Source: Desertifilum tharense IPPAS B-1220
GTDB lineage: Bacteria > Cyanobacteriota > Cyanobacteriia > Cyanobacteriales > Desertifilaceae
DNA length: 64,000 nt
Assembly (NCBI RefSeq): GCF_001746915.1
Contig: NZ_MJGC01000043.1
Span: 1 to 64,000, forward strand
Direction of reading: 5' to 3'
Below the pieces are notes generated by a model. It ran no database searches. It worked only from the letters and a program-made list of their open reading frames with translations, and was not told where the DNA came from. A program made the translations under genes and the position numbers. Positions 25,213-32,531 of the stretch are shown here, one piece after another (position 1 is the stretch's first letter; the number at the start of each line of letters is the position of its first letter).

Positions 25213-26046
25213 TCACCCCTCCTGTTGTTCCATTACCCCAACTAATGATTGCAGATCGAAATCGCGATCGCGCCCGCTTAAACAAATCCCAGAACTGACA
25301 ACCGTCAAATCCCCTTTAGCGATCGCGCTGGTATGATGGACTCCATCTGTAGTCACCCAGTCAACCGTCCAGAAGTCGCCGCGATCCTGGAATTGCTGTA
25401 ACTCTCCTCCCCCTCGCTTCAGTGCTTGGCGCAAGCGCCGTTCATCTTGTTGGGGTTGAGCAAACCCTTCCGTTTGTTGCGCCACTAACTCGTAGAGCGA
25501 TCGCATTTCCGGCGTTATCCCCTTAAACTGCAACTCCTCGATTGCCATTCTTTGCTTGAGCGCCGCCTGCAAGCCCTCTGCAATACTCGGATCGTCGCGG
25601 CGATCGATTTCGTCAAACCAGCAGAAAGCCCCATTCCAGCGCCCAATAACCTGCTCAAACGCCATCCCCGCCGTCACCAAATGCACCACCACAGGCTTCA
25701 CCTGCTGAAACCGCTGGCGCATATCCGCCTCATTCACCGGATAAGCTAACCAAGTTTGCTCCTGCAAGCGATAACCTAAACGCAAACGCAACTTCGGAAA
25801 ATGTTGTAAATAAGCCGCAATTTGGGGTAACTCCGCCTCCTCGGTTAACTGAGCCAGACTTGAATTCACAGGCTGAAAAATTCCCCACCCCTGAAACTGT
25901 CGGGGTTGCGGTACAAACGTATGCACCATCCCCGCTACAGAAGTGCGAATTTTCCCTCCTTTAACGCAGGGTGCGAGAAATTGAGTTGATTGCAATTGTG
26001 CTTCAGCGCTGGCAATCTGATTTAAAAGTCGGCGGATATCGGTCAT
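25213..26046 (-). CDS. Conserved unknown protein in ThiF operon
   Basis: A 277-residue soluble protein that I do not recognise. It contains GGKIRTSVAGMVHTFVPQ near the N-terminus, a WGIFQPVN segment, and a C-terminal FWTVDWVTTDGVHHTSAI followed by SSGICLSGRDRDFDLQSLVG. There is no membrane segment and no obvious catalytic motif. Its start overlaps the exonuclease stop by four bases and the ThiF start follows two bases after its own stop, so it is translated with both. It may be the scaffold or substrate-selecting partner of the ThiF enzyme; that is inference. Confidence 0.7.
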   Translation of the reverse strand: MTDIRRLLNQIASAEAQLQSTQFLAPCVKGGKIRTSVAGMVHTFVPQPRQFQGWGIFQPVNSSLAQLTEEAELPQIAAYLQHFPKLRLRLGYRLQEQTWLAYPVNEADMRQRFQQVKPVVVHLVTAGMAFEQVIGRWNGAFCWFDEIDRRDDPSIAEGLQAALKQRMAIEELQFKGITPEMRSLYELVAQQTEGFAQPQQDERRLRQALKRGGGELQQFQDRGDFWTVDWVTTDGVHHTSAIAKGDLTVVSSGICLSGRDRDFDLQSLVGVMEQQEG

Positions 26047-26624
26047 CTCTTTAAAACCTGTCTTCCTAGGATAAATGGCAATAACTTAGCGATATTGCGC
26101 GCATCATCAATTCCCCGGTGGTGGGTTCCTTCCAGTTGAATTCCTGCCATTTCCAACGCTTGCGCCATTCCGTAACGTTTGGGTAAACCTTGGGCGCTGC
26201 TAAACTGTTGCTTGAGATTCACATGGGGAAAAGCGATCGCAAATGGGAGTTGATGATATTTGCTATCCTGCTGAAGCTGCTTGCGATCGTAATCTCCCCA
26301 GGAACCAAAGACAGCATTAGGATAGTTTGAAAGCCATTGTTGCAAATGTGCGATCGCTTCCCCATAACTTCGCCCTCCGTCTACCTGTGCTTGGCTGATA
26401 GAAGTCAGAGATTGACAAAACTCTGTCAGCATGGGATAGCGAACGGGTTTAATAAAGGTCTGAAACTCGCTAACAACCTTTAAATCCTTGGCTTCCACCA
26501 TCACCGCACCAATTTCAATCGTTTCCATCTCATGGCGCTTGATGCTGTCGTTGTTGCAGCAAGTCGCCTCCAGATCCAGCACTAAATAATAATCGTATTG
26601 GTTTAAATTCGCCATCTCTCTCAT
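26043..26624 (-). CDS. DEDDh 3'-5' exonuclease (ERI1/KapD-like)
   Basis: A 193-residue exonuclease. The four acidic residues and His are visible: VLDLEATC (Asp, Glu), ETIEIGAVMVE, FGSWGDYDRKQL (Asp) and HHRGIDDARNIAKLL (His, Asp). The Cys-rich LEATCCNN and the WGDYD form are typical of the ERI1/KapD subgroup, which trims RNA 3' ends in eukaryotes and has uncertain targets in bacteria. Its ATG overlaps the stop of the GNAT gene (ATGA); an internal ATG at 26615 is an alternative. It is the second gene of the operon. Confidence 0.85.
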   Translation of the reverse strand: MREMANLNQYDYYLVLDLEATCCNNDSIKRHEMETIEIGAVMVEAKDLKVVSEFQTFIKPVRYPMLTEFCQSLTSISQAQVDGGRSYGEAIAHLQQWLSNYPNAVFGSWGDYDRKQLQQDSKYHQLPFAIAFPHVNLKQQFSSAQGLPKRYGMAQALEMAGIQLEGTHHRGIDDARNIAKLLPFILGRQVLKR

Positions 26625-27469
26625 GTTTTGGGAATAAACGCATAGTCGCGCCAGTCACAGATGGGGCGATAGCCAATTTGCTGATAAATATGATTAGAGG
26701 TTGGGTTGGCTAAGTCGGTAAACAAAAAACAACTGTGACATCCTCGATCTAAAAACTGCTGACTCAACGCAGCTACACAGGCGGTTGCATATCCCTTGCG
26801 TCGATACTCTGGCGGCGTATAAACTGGCCCAATACGCACCGCCTTGGGTAAAGACTGGCTACCACTCGCCCAGGAAACAGGTTTACCATCTTCCCAGAGG
26901 TAAATGCTTTGTCGCTTTAAGCCAGAAGTGACGGAGGCTTCCGCATCTTGCAGGACAATTTCGCCAATTTCTGCGGCAAATGTGGTAAACCAATCTAAGA
27001 GTAAAGGGCGATCGCCTTCTGTCGCTAATCTCAGATAACCCCCAACCTTCGCCACAGGTTCCACTTGGGTTAGCTGATGAATCCGCAGATCCATCACCCG
27101 CCGAGAGGTTTGCTGAGTAAGGGTTTGCCAAATTTCCCGAAAGGCTTCCACCTCTGCAATTAAGCCGCCTGCGCCCGGAAGTTGCACCGGATCGCCCTGC
27201 AAATCTTCAGCAATCAGCCTCAAAGCCTTGAAATCTTGGACTTTGGATAGCACCAGCTTATAAGGAGCCGTGCGAATTGCCACCCCTAGAATATGGTTGT
27301 GGCTTTTTGCGATCGCCAAATAAGCCGGATCGGGATACCGTTCTGGATAGTGCAACAAGGCGTGCGATATCCCTAACAACAGGTTATGTTCTGCCTCATT
27401 CTCTAGCAAATATCCCTGCGCCTCCTGCCAAAATTCCCCAATATCCTCAAAGCGATATAACTCCATCAT
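26621..27469 (-). CDS. GNAT-family N-acetyltransferase
   Basis: A 282-residue protein with the GNAT domain in its C-terminal half. It has IGPVYTPPEYRRKGYATACV (acetyl-CoA loop, Arg-x-x-Gly-x-Ala) and LFTDLANPTSNHIYQQIGYR. The N-terminal half (ENEAEHNLLLGI) is a second degenerate GNAT-like fold common in this subfamily. The acceptor substrate is unknown. It is the first gene of the overlapping operon leading to ThiF. Immediately upstream lies a repeat array rather than a recognisable promoter. Confidence 0.83.
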   Translation of the reverse strand: MMELYRFEDIGEFWQEAQGYLLENEAEHNLLLGISHALLHYPERYPDPAYLAIAKSHNHILGVAIRTAPYKLVLSKVQDFKALRLIAEDLQGDPVQLPGAGGLIAEVEAFREIWQTLTQQTSRRVMDLRIHQLTQVEPVAKVGGYLRLATEGDRPLLLDWFTTFAAEIGEIVLQDAEASVTSGLKRQSIYLWEDGKPVSWASGSQSLPKAVRIGPVYTPPEYRRKGYATACVAALSQQFLDRGCHSCFLFTDLANPTSNHIYQQIGYRPICDWRDYAFIPKT

Positions 27470-27480
27470 CTACTCCCCTG

Positions 27481-27680
27481 AGTACACTCCTTTCCCCCCA
27501 CCTCCCCATCCTCTTCCCTACTCGGAACTCGGAACTCGGAACTAACTTCCCCCATCCTCTTCCCTACTCGGAACTCGGAACACCGCTACGCGGAAGCAAG
27601 CTACGGAACTTTGCACTCCTTCCCCCACTCAGCACTCAGCACTTTCTACTCAGCACTGTCTTCCCACTCAGCACTCTAAG
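27481..27680. repeat. Heptamer repeat array with 23-bp motif
   Basis: Runs of CGGAACT, then of AGCACTC, are joined by a pyrimidine-rich block (CCCCCCACCTCCCCATCC) and by a copy of ACCGCTACGCGGAAGCAAGC plus TAC at 27582-27604. The same parts recur at 34.7-35.0, 38.7-39.1, 55.7, 57.4 and 58.7-58.9 kb. The array overlaps the 3' end of kptA. Confidence 0.85.
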
Positions 27681-28220
27681 ATACTGGGGTGGAACCTCAT
27701 CAACAAGCCAAACGCCATTATCCGAACGGTAGAACGAAAACCCAGCTTCCTGCATCGCAACCGTATGAACAGCCAAGATTACAGGCTTACCGTGGCGCAT
27801 TCCCACCTTTTGGGCAGTTTCGACATTTTCGGATAAATGGACGTGATGGCGGCTCATTTTCAGCAGTCCAGATTGCAAAATGGCGGGGACTGATTTCGCT
27901 CCCGTGCCGTGGTAAAGCCCCTCTGGAGGGGTTCGGGGTTCGAGTTGCAAATCTACAGCTACGCTATGCCCTTGGTTAGCGCGAATGCGGGTTTTGGTTT
28001 CGTCAAAGGCGAACCGTTGCTTGTCGCTAGTTGCCACCACTGTCTCTAATTCGGCGCGAGAAATGGGGAATTGATGGCTAGCACAGGCAGAGAGTAGCGT
28101 CTCAACTTCTACCCAACCGCCAGGGGCGAGAGTAAGCCCTAAGCGTTCTGGCGTATGGCGCAGATGCTTGCTGAGGTATTTGCTGATTTTGACCCAATGC
28201 GCGTTTTTACTTTCATTCAT
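27636..28220 (-). CDS. kptA: RNA 2'-phosphotransferase KptA/Tpt1
   Basis: A 194-residue Tpt1-family enzyme, which transfers an RNA 2'-phosphate to NAD to give ADP-ribose 1'',2''-cyclic phosphate. Motifs: SKYLSKHLRHTPE (catalytic Arg), APGGWVEVETLL, RANQGHS, LYHGTGAKSVPAILQSGL, and RHHVHLSE. It follows nfi by 9 bp on the same strand. The last ten residues (SGKTVLSRKC) and the stop are encoded by the heptamer repeats downstream, so the natural C-terminus has been rewritten by repeat insertion. Bacterial KptA has no known tRNA-splicing substrate. Confidence 0.9.
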   Translation of the reverse strand: MNESKNAHWVKISKYLSKHLRHTPERLGLTLAPGGWVEVETLLSACASHQFPISRAELETVVATSDKQRFAFDETKTRIRANQGHSVAVDLQLEPRTPPEGLYHGTGAKSVPAILQSGLLKMSRHHVHLSENVETAQKVGMRHGKPVILAVHTVAMQEAGFSFYRSDNGVWLVDEVPPQYLRVLSGKTVLSRKC

Positions 28221-28229
28221 GGCGATCGC

Positions 28230-28898
28230 TCAAGGTTGCAAAGAGGCTGGCGTTTTACGTCCTTTAGAAAGCCGATCCGCCTGACGCGTTGTTTCCGGGA
28301 GGCGATATTTCGGCGCGCATTTCAGGACAATCTCAATCGCAGTTTCTAAACTGATACGATGTCCAACTGAGACATACACGGGTTTAACATTCGCCTGGGT
28401 GCGAACAACCGCCCCAACGATCTCCCCTGCATCATAAATCGGTTGCCATGCGCCGCGTTCTGCCCCTAACGGTTCGTGTTCTCCAATATAGGGAGTTTTG
28501 GCAACGCCAATAGCGGGTAAACCGCTGACAACCCCTAAATGACAGGCAAACCCGCAGCGACGGGGGTGGATGTAGCCATTCCCATCGCACAGCAGGAGAT
28601 CCGGGGGGCTTTTCAGGCTAGCCAGCGCTTCTAGAATGACGGGGACTTCCCGAAACGCCAGTAACCCCGGAATATAGGAAAATGGCGTTGGGCGACGGAT
28701 AACGAGGGATGCTTGCATTTGTAGGGAGGGATACCGCAGAACGGCGATCGCCCCACAAGCAATGCGATCGCCTTCTTCAAACCCAACATCTACTCCAGCA
28801 ACGGTTTGAAGTGGCTTAAAGTCGTCTGCCATTACCACCTGTTTGCGGAGTTCTTGCTGAATGGCGATCGCAGCTTCTGGTGTCGTTGGATTCATCAA
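28230..28898 (-). CDS. nfi: Endonuclease V (deoxyinosine 3' endonuclease)
   Basis: A 222-residue EndoV, which nicks DNA or RNA one base 3' to inosine. Family motifs are all present: VAGVDVGF (catalytic Asp), YIPGLLAFREVP (wedge and Glu), LLLCDGNGYIHPRRCGFACH (catalytic Asp), GVAKTPY and VYVSVGHRISLETA (Asp/His region). Length matches the family. The second ATG (MNPTTPE) may be the real start. It heads a two-gene unit with kptA, which pairs an inosine nuclease with an RNA-phosphate repair enzyme. Confidence 0.92.
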   Translation of the reverse strand: MMNPTTPEAAIAIQQELRKQVVMADDFKPLQTVAGVDVGFEEGDRIACGAIAVLRYPSLQMQASLVIRRPTPFSYIPGLLAFREVPVILEALASLKSPPDLLLCDGNGYIHPRRCGFACHLGVVSGLPAIGVAKTPYIGEHEPLGAERGAWQPIYDAGEIVGAVVRTQANVKPVYVSVGHRISLETAIEIVLKCAPKYRLPETTRQADRLSKGRKTPASLQP

Positions 28899-28981
28899 AA
28901 ACCTCTACCAATTCACAGGGGCTTAAAAGTCCGGTGCATCCTCGTTCTGCCAAACGCCCATCTTTCTTTAGGATAATGCAG

Positions 28982-29011
28982 CGTACTACAAGTGTCAATA
29001 ACGTACTACAA
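28982..29011 (+). promoter_or_regulatory. 10-bp direct repeat upstream of hydrolase gene
   Basis: CGTACTACAA occurs at 28982-28991 and again at 29002-29011, two helical turns apart, 30 bp before the GTG of the dienelactone hydrolase gene and between it and the divergent nfi. The spacing suits a regulator binding one DNA face. No regulator is identified. Confidence 0.35.
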
Positions 29012-29040
29012 AAGCCAGCTAGAAAGGGGACGAAAACGCC

Positions 29041-29781
29041 GTGCAAATCGAACAAACAGATATCCTGGTTTCCACACCCGATGGACAAATGCCAGCCTTC
29101 CTGTGTCGATCCTCTCAGCACAAACGCCAGCCTGCTGTTGTGTTGTTGATGGAAGCCTTTGGCTTAACCGCACATATCCGAGAAATCGCAACGCGAATAG
29201 CCAAACAGGGGTATGTGGTACTCTCGCCGGATCTGTATTACCGCGAATTACCTAACAACAAGTTTGGATATGCCGAAGTGGAGTCAGCAATGGCGACAAT
29301 GTATCGTCTAGATTTCCACCAAGCCGTAGTCAACGATATTCGCGCCACCCTCGCCTATATTAAATCGCTTCCCGATGTGGAACCCGATCGGATCGGCGTC
29401 ACGGGTTTCTGTTTGGGAGGAGGGCTAACATTTATGTGCGCTTGCCAGTTTTCCAATGAAATTGCTGCGGCTGCACCTTTTTATGGGATGGTTTTGGATG
29501 AGTGGATCGAGGCAATGACGGAGATTCAAGTCCCAATGCATTTGTTCTTTGGCGGGCGCGATCCGTTTATTCCTCGCGAACGAGTTGAACAAATTGAATC
29601 TCGCTTAAAAGCCCTGAATAAAGAATACACCTTGCAGTTTTATCCCGATGCCGATCATGGCTTCTTCTGTCACGAACGCTCTTCTTATAATCCTTCCGCC
29701 GCCGAAGATGCGTGGATAAAGCTGATGCAGTTTTTCCAGCAGCATTTAAAGGAAAAAGGCGATCGCAAACCCTCGGCTTAA
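29041..29781 (+). CDS. Dienelactone hydrolase family protein
   Basis: A 246-residue alpha/beta hydrolase starting at GTG 29041. The catalytic triad of dienelactone hydrolases is visible: Cys in GVTGFCLGGGL, Asp in FGGRDPFIP and His in PDADHGFFC. The oxyanion region VVLLMEAFGL also fits. It is cytoplasmic, with no signal peptide. The physiological ester or lactone substrate is unknown. Its 3' end overlaps the convergent lipoprotein gene by four bases. Confidence 0.9.
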   Translation: MQIEQTDILVSTPDGQMPAFLCRSSQHKRQPAVVLLMEAFGLTAHIREIATRIAKQGYVVLSPDLYYRELPNNKFGYAEVESAMATMYRLDFHQAVVNDIRATLAYIKSLPDVEPDRIGVTGFCLGGGLTFMCACQFSNEIAAAAPFYGMVLDEWIEAMTEIQVPMHLFFGGRDPFIPRERVEQIESRLKALNKEYTLQFYPDADHGFFCHERSSYNPSAAEDAWIKLMQFFQQHLKEKGDRKPSA

Positions 29782-30404
29782 CCCTTAACAAAGGTAAACG
29801 AGCGCTTCACCTGTTCAAATGCCTTTTGATAGGTTGCGTCAGAGTTGCCATAATCAATCTTAGAAAACGTTACCGTAACGATCTCAGACCGATCGGGATT
29901 AGCAAAGACAAGATGGTCATTTTCGTATAAGCCGCTTGATTGAAACGCGATCGCACTTTGTCCAGCCACGGTTGTATCCTGAAAATCGCGAGTAATCGAA
30001 AACTGATTGCTCTGTTCTACCCAAGCTCGTAAGGATAAGTTTTGAGGATTCTCAGAAACCGTGATGCTAACATTGGCTGGGTATTCTGCCCCCCCTTCAT
30101 AAGCACCCGATTTAATTTTTTGGGCATGTTCTTTCGTCCAAATATCCACCGTTGCCAGGGAGGAAGCCGCGCCATTATTAGGTGCAGTCAGCGTCTCATC
30201 AATGGTAAATTCATCACTGGGATAACTAAACTGAAAGTCAAAGCGATCGCTCTGGTAGATTCCGCGTCCATCTGAGATCGCGCTACCGGGAGAATGAACT
30301 GGGGGAGTATTGGCAATCGGTTCCTCTGGCTGACAGGCGATCGCACTTGCTGCCACTAAACTGAATAAAAGAAAACGGACTAAACTTTGAATTTGGATAT
30401 TCAT
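29778..30404 (-). CDS. Unknown lipoprotein
   Basis: A 208-residue protein with a lipoprotein signal peptide: a hydrophobic stretch FLLFSLVAASAIAC with the lipid-attached Cys at about residue 24. After a Pro-rich linker comes a beta-rich domain (SDRFDFQFSYPSDEFTI, then TVAGQSAIAFQSSGLYEND and a terminal AFEQVKRSFTFVK). This resembles PsbP-like or DUF-type lipoproteins of cyanobacteria, but I cannot name a family with confidence. It probably sits on the periplasmic face of a membrane. Confidence 0.75.
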   Translation of the reverse strand: MNIQIQSLVRFLLFSLVAASAIACQPEEPIANTPPVHSPGSAISDGRGIYQSDRFDFQFSYPSDEFTIDETLTAPNNGAASSLATVDIWTKEHAQKIKSGAYEGGAEYPANVSITVSENPQNLSLRAWVEQSNQFSITRDFQDTTVAGQSAIAFQSSGLYENDHLVFANPDRSEIVTVTFSKIDYGNSDATYQKAFEQVKRSFTFVKG

Positions 30405-30622
30405 TTTAAGATCGAGTCCTCAATCAATGACGATACTGCTGCAATTCTAAATAGCCCAGTTTAGCTCTGGCGTGCTGTTGCGATTTTGGAAACTCAAGAT
30501 TGAGGAAGAGTTCCAATCCGTTGAAACCCACCCTAAAATTCCCGTCTTAACTGTTAGCTTAGAAAAAAGCGTGTATGTTCGTGAATTCAGGATCGTTTGG
30601 GGGACCCGATCGCGATCGCAGA

Positions 30623-30646
30623 CTGCTACACTAAACTGTGCAGCAG
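30623..30646. promoter_or_regulatory. Imperfect dyad in ferredoxin promoter region
   Basis: CTGCTACAC (30623-30631) and GTGCAGCAG (30638-30646) form an inverted repeat with one mismatched pair and a six-base centre, 22 bp before the ferredoxin ATG. It could be an operator or a leader hairpin. The remaining divergent gap (30405-30622) shows nothing else clear. Confidence 0.3.
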
Positions 30647-30668
30647 CATATCTACTCCCTAAACGACG

Positions 30669-31037
30669 ATGCCGCAGACTTACACTGTCCAGATACACGA
30701 TCGCACCAACGATACTTTCTACACCGTTCAGGTTCCCGAAGACCGCTACATTCTTCATAGCGCCGAAAACCAAGGCGTTGAATTACCCTTCTCTTGTCGC
30801 AATGGTGCTTGTACCGCCTGCGCCGTGCGCGTTCTCTCCGGAAAACTCTATCAGCCAGAAGCAATGGGTTTATCGCCCAAACTCCAAGAACAAGGTTACG
30901 CCTTACTGTGTGTCAGCTATCCTCGTTCCGACTTAGAAGTTGAAACCCAAGACGAAGACGAAGTTTACGAACTCCAATTTGGTCGTTATTTTGGCAAAGG
31001 TAAAGTCAAAGTCGGCTTACCCCTAGATGAAGATTGA
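30669..31037 (+). CDS. [2Fe-2S] ferredoxin with C-terminal extension
   Basis: A 122-residue plant-type ferredoxin. The cluster ligands are in SCRNGACTACAVRVLSG (three Cys, spacing CX4CX2C) and the fourth is in YALLCVSYP. About 25 residues beyond the usual end (VYELQFGRYFGKGKVKVGLP) form an extension like that of the FdC2-type ferredoxins of plants and cyanobacteria. It is an electron carrier of the photosynthetic side; its partner is unknown. The SNase-like gene downstream overlaps it by 11 bases. Confidence 0.9.
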   Translation: MPQTYTVQIHDRTNDTFYTVQVPEDRYILHSAENQGVELPFSCRNGACTACAVRVLSGKLYQPEAMGLSPKLQEQGYALLCVSYPRSDLEVETQDEDEVYELQFGRYFGKGKVKVGLPLDED

Positions 31038-31578
31038 AGCCATCATTCGTCAGTTGCTTTCCAAACTCCTCGCTTGTGGAAGTCTCGCGATCCTCTGCAT
31101 CGGGTTAGTGGCGTGTCAAACCGTAACGCCAGTAGCGCGAACGCCTGTATTGGTTAAACAAGTGGTAAGCGCTCAAACCTTAGAAGTCGTTGATATCAGC
31201 CAACCCAACGCCACCCCCAGGCGCGTCAGATTAATGGGCATCGATGCACCTGACTTGCAGCAACTCCCCTGGGGAATAGAAGCACAGAACCAACTGAAAA
31301 CTTGGATTGGATCTCAACCCGTTTTATTAGAATTTGACCAACAAACCCACGATGCCTATCAGCGTCAGTTGGTCTATGTGTGGCAAGATGGAAAATTGCT
31401 GAACGAGGAACTAGTGAAAGCGGGATTGGCGATCGCCATTTCGCGTCCTCCCAATACTCAGTATGACCAGCGTCTCGCCGACGCGCAAGAATGGGCAAGA
31501 CTCATGGGTGTAGGAATTTGGAACCCCGAAAACCCCCTACGCTTTACACCTGCTGAATTTCGCCAACGCAACCAATAA
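31027..31578 (+). CDS. Staphylococcal nuclease-like (thermonuclease) lipoprotein
   Basis: A 183-residue protein. A signal peptide ends in the lipobox GLVACQ (Cys at about residue 30). The SNase domain shows RVRLMGIDAPDLQQLPWG (Arg and Asp), then RQLVYVWQDGKLLNEELVKA and EWARLMGVGIWNP. The family is a calcium-dependent extracellular nuclease, but many cyanobacterial members are of unknown activity. The usual second catalytic Arg before LVYVW is present (YQRQL). It overlaps the ferredoxin gene, so they are co-expressed. Confidence 0.85.
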   Translation: MKIEAIIRQLLSKLLACGSLAILCIGLVACQTVTPVARTPVLVKQVVSAQTLEVVDISQPNATPRRVRLMGIDAPDLQQLPWGIEAQNQLKTWIGSQPVLLEFDQQTHDAYQRQLVYVWQDGKLLNEELVKAGLAIAISRPPNTQYDQRLADAQEWARLMGVGIWNPENPLRFTPAEFRQRNQ

Positions 31579-31597
31579 AGAACGCTCATCCCGATTT

Positions 31598-32422
31598 ATG
31601 GATCAAAATCAATTATTGCAACTTCTGGAAATTGCCACCGAAGCCGCCTTAGCCGGGGGAGCCGTTTTACAAAATCATTTAGGCAAATTAGAAGACATTA
31701 CCGAAAAAGGTCGCCCCGGCGATTTAGTCACCGAAGCAGATAAAGCCGCAGAAGCAACCATCTTAGAAGTGCTAAAGCGTCACGTTCCAGAACACGCCAT
31801 TCTTGCCGAAGAATCTGGACAACTGGGCGACTTACACAGCAACTCCTTCCTCTGGGCAATCGATCCCCTTGATGGCACCACCAACTACGCCCATCAATAC
31901 CCCTTCTTTTCCTGCTCTGTAGGGCTGTTAATTGACGGCGTACCGCAAGTTGGCGTCGTTTTCGATCCCTTCCATAACGAACTCTTTAGAGCCGCTCAGG
32001 GCTGCGGTACAACGCGCAATCGCCGTCCCATCAGCGTTTCTCAAACCTCAGAACTCAGTAAAAGCTTATTAGTCACGGGCTTTGCCTACGACCGCCGCGA
32101 AACGGCCGATAATAATTACGCTGAATTTTGTCACCTCACTCACCTGACTCAAGGGGTGAGACGCAGCGGATCGGCTTCTATTGACCTAGCTCATGTGGCG
32201 TGCGGGCGCTTAGATGGCTATTGGGAGCGCGGTTTATCGCTTTGGGATATCGCCGCCGGAATTGTTCTCGTCAAAGAAGCTGGGGGCAGCGTTACCGCCT
32301 ACGATGGCGGCCCGATCGAGATCCGTTCGGGAAGACTCTTAGCCACCAATGGTAAAATTCATCAGAGTCTCAGCGATGCGTTAGGAAAAACGCCCGCTCT
32401 GTCAACTTGGCCACAATCTTGA
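31598..32422 (+). CDS. Inositol-monophosphatase family phosphatase
   Basis: A 274-residue Mg-dependent phosphatase. Motifs: ILAEESGQLG (Glu), WAIDPLDGTTNYAHQ (metal-binding Asp pair) and SLWDIAAG (third Asp). Family members hydrolyse inositol-1-phosphate, fructose-1,6-bisphosphate, PAP or histidinol phosphate. hisZ lies two genes downstream on the same strand, which makes a histidinol-phosphatase (HisN-like) role worth testing. It starts 19 bp after the SNase gene. Confidence 0.9.
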   Translation: MDQNQLLQLLEIATEAALAGGAVLQNHLGKLEDITEKGRPGDLVTEADKAAEATILEVLKRHVPEHAILAEESGQLGDLHSNSFLWAIDPLDGTTNYAHQYPFFSCSVGLLIDGVPQVGVVFDPFHNELFRAAQGCGTTRNRRPISVSQTSELSKSLLVTGFAYDRRETADNNYAEFCHLTHLTQGVRRSGSASIDLAHVACGRLDGYWERGLSLWDIAAGIVLVKEAGGSVTAYDGGPIEIRSGRLLATNGKIHQSLSDALGKTPALSTWPQS

Positions 32423-32531
32423 TAGAAAAATACGACAACATTTAGGTAGTTCCAGTCAAGCATCGCTAAGTTAAGCGAAGTACACTAGAATCAATCAGCA
32501 ATAAGAACTTCGGAAGTGGGACGACCTCAAG

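Noticed and set aside
27960..28000. GGTTCG-containing stretches as tRNA genes
   Set aside because: No cloverleaf or acceptor stem could be built around them, and they lie inside kptA.
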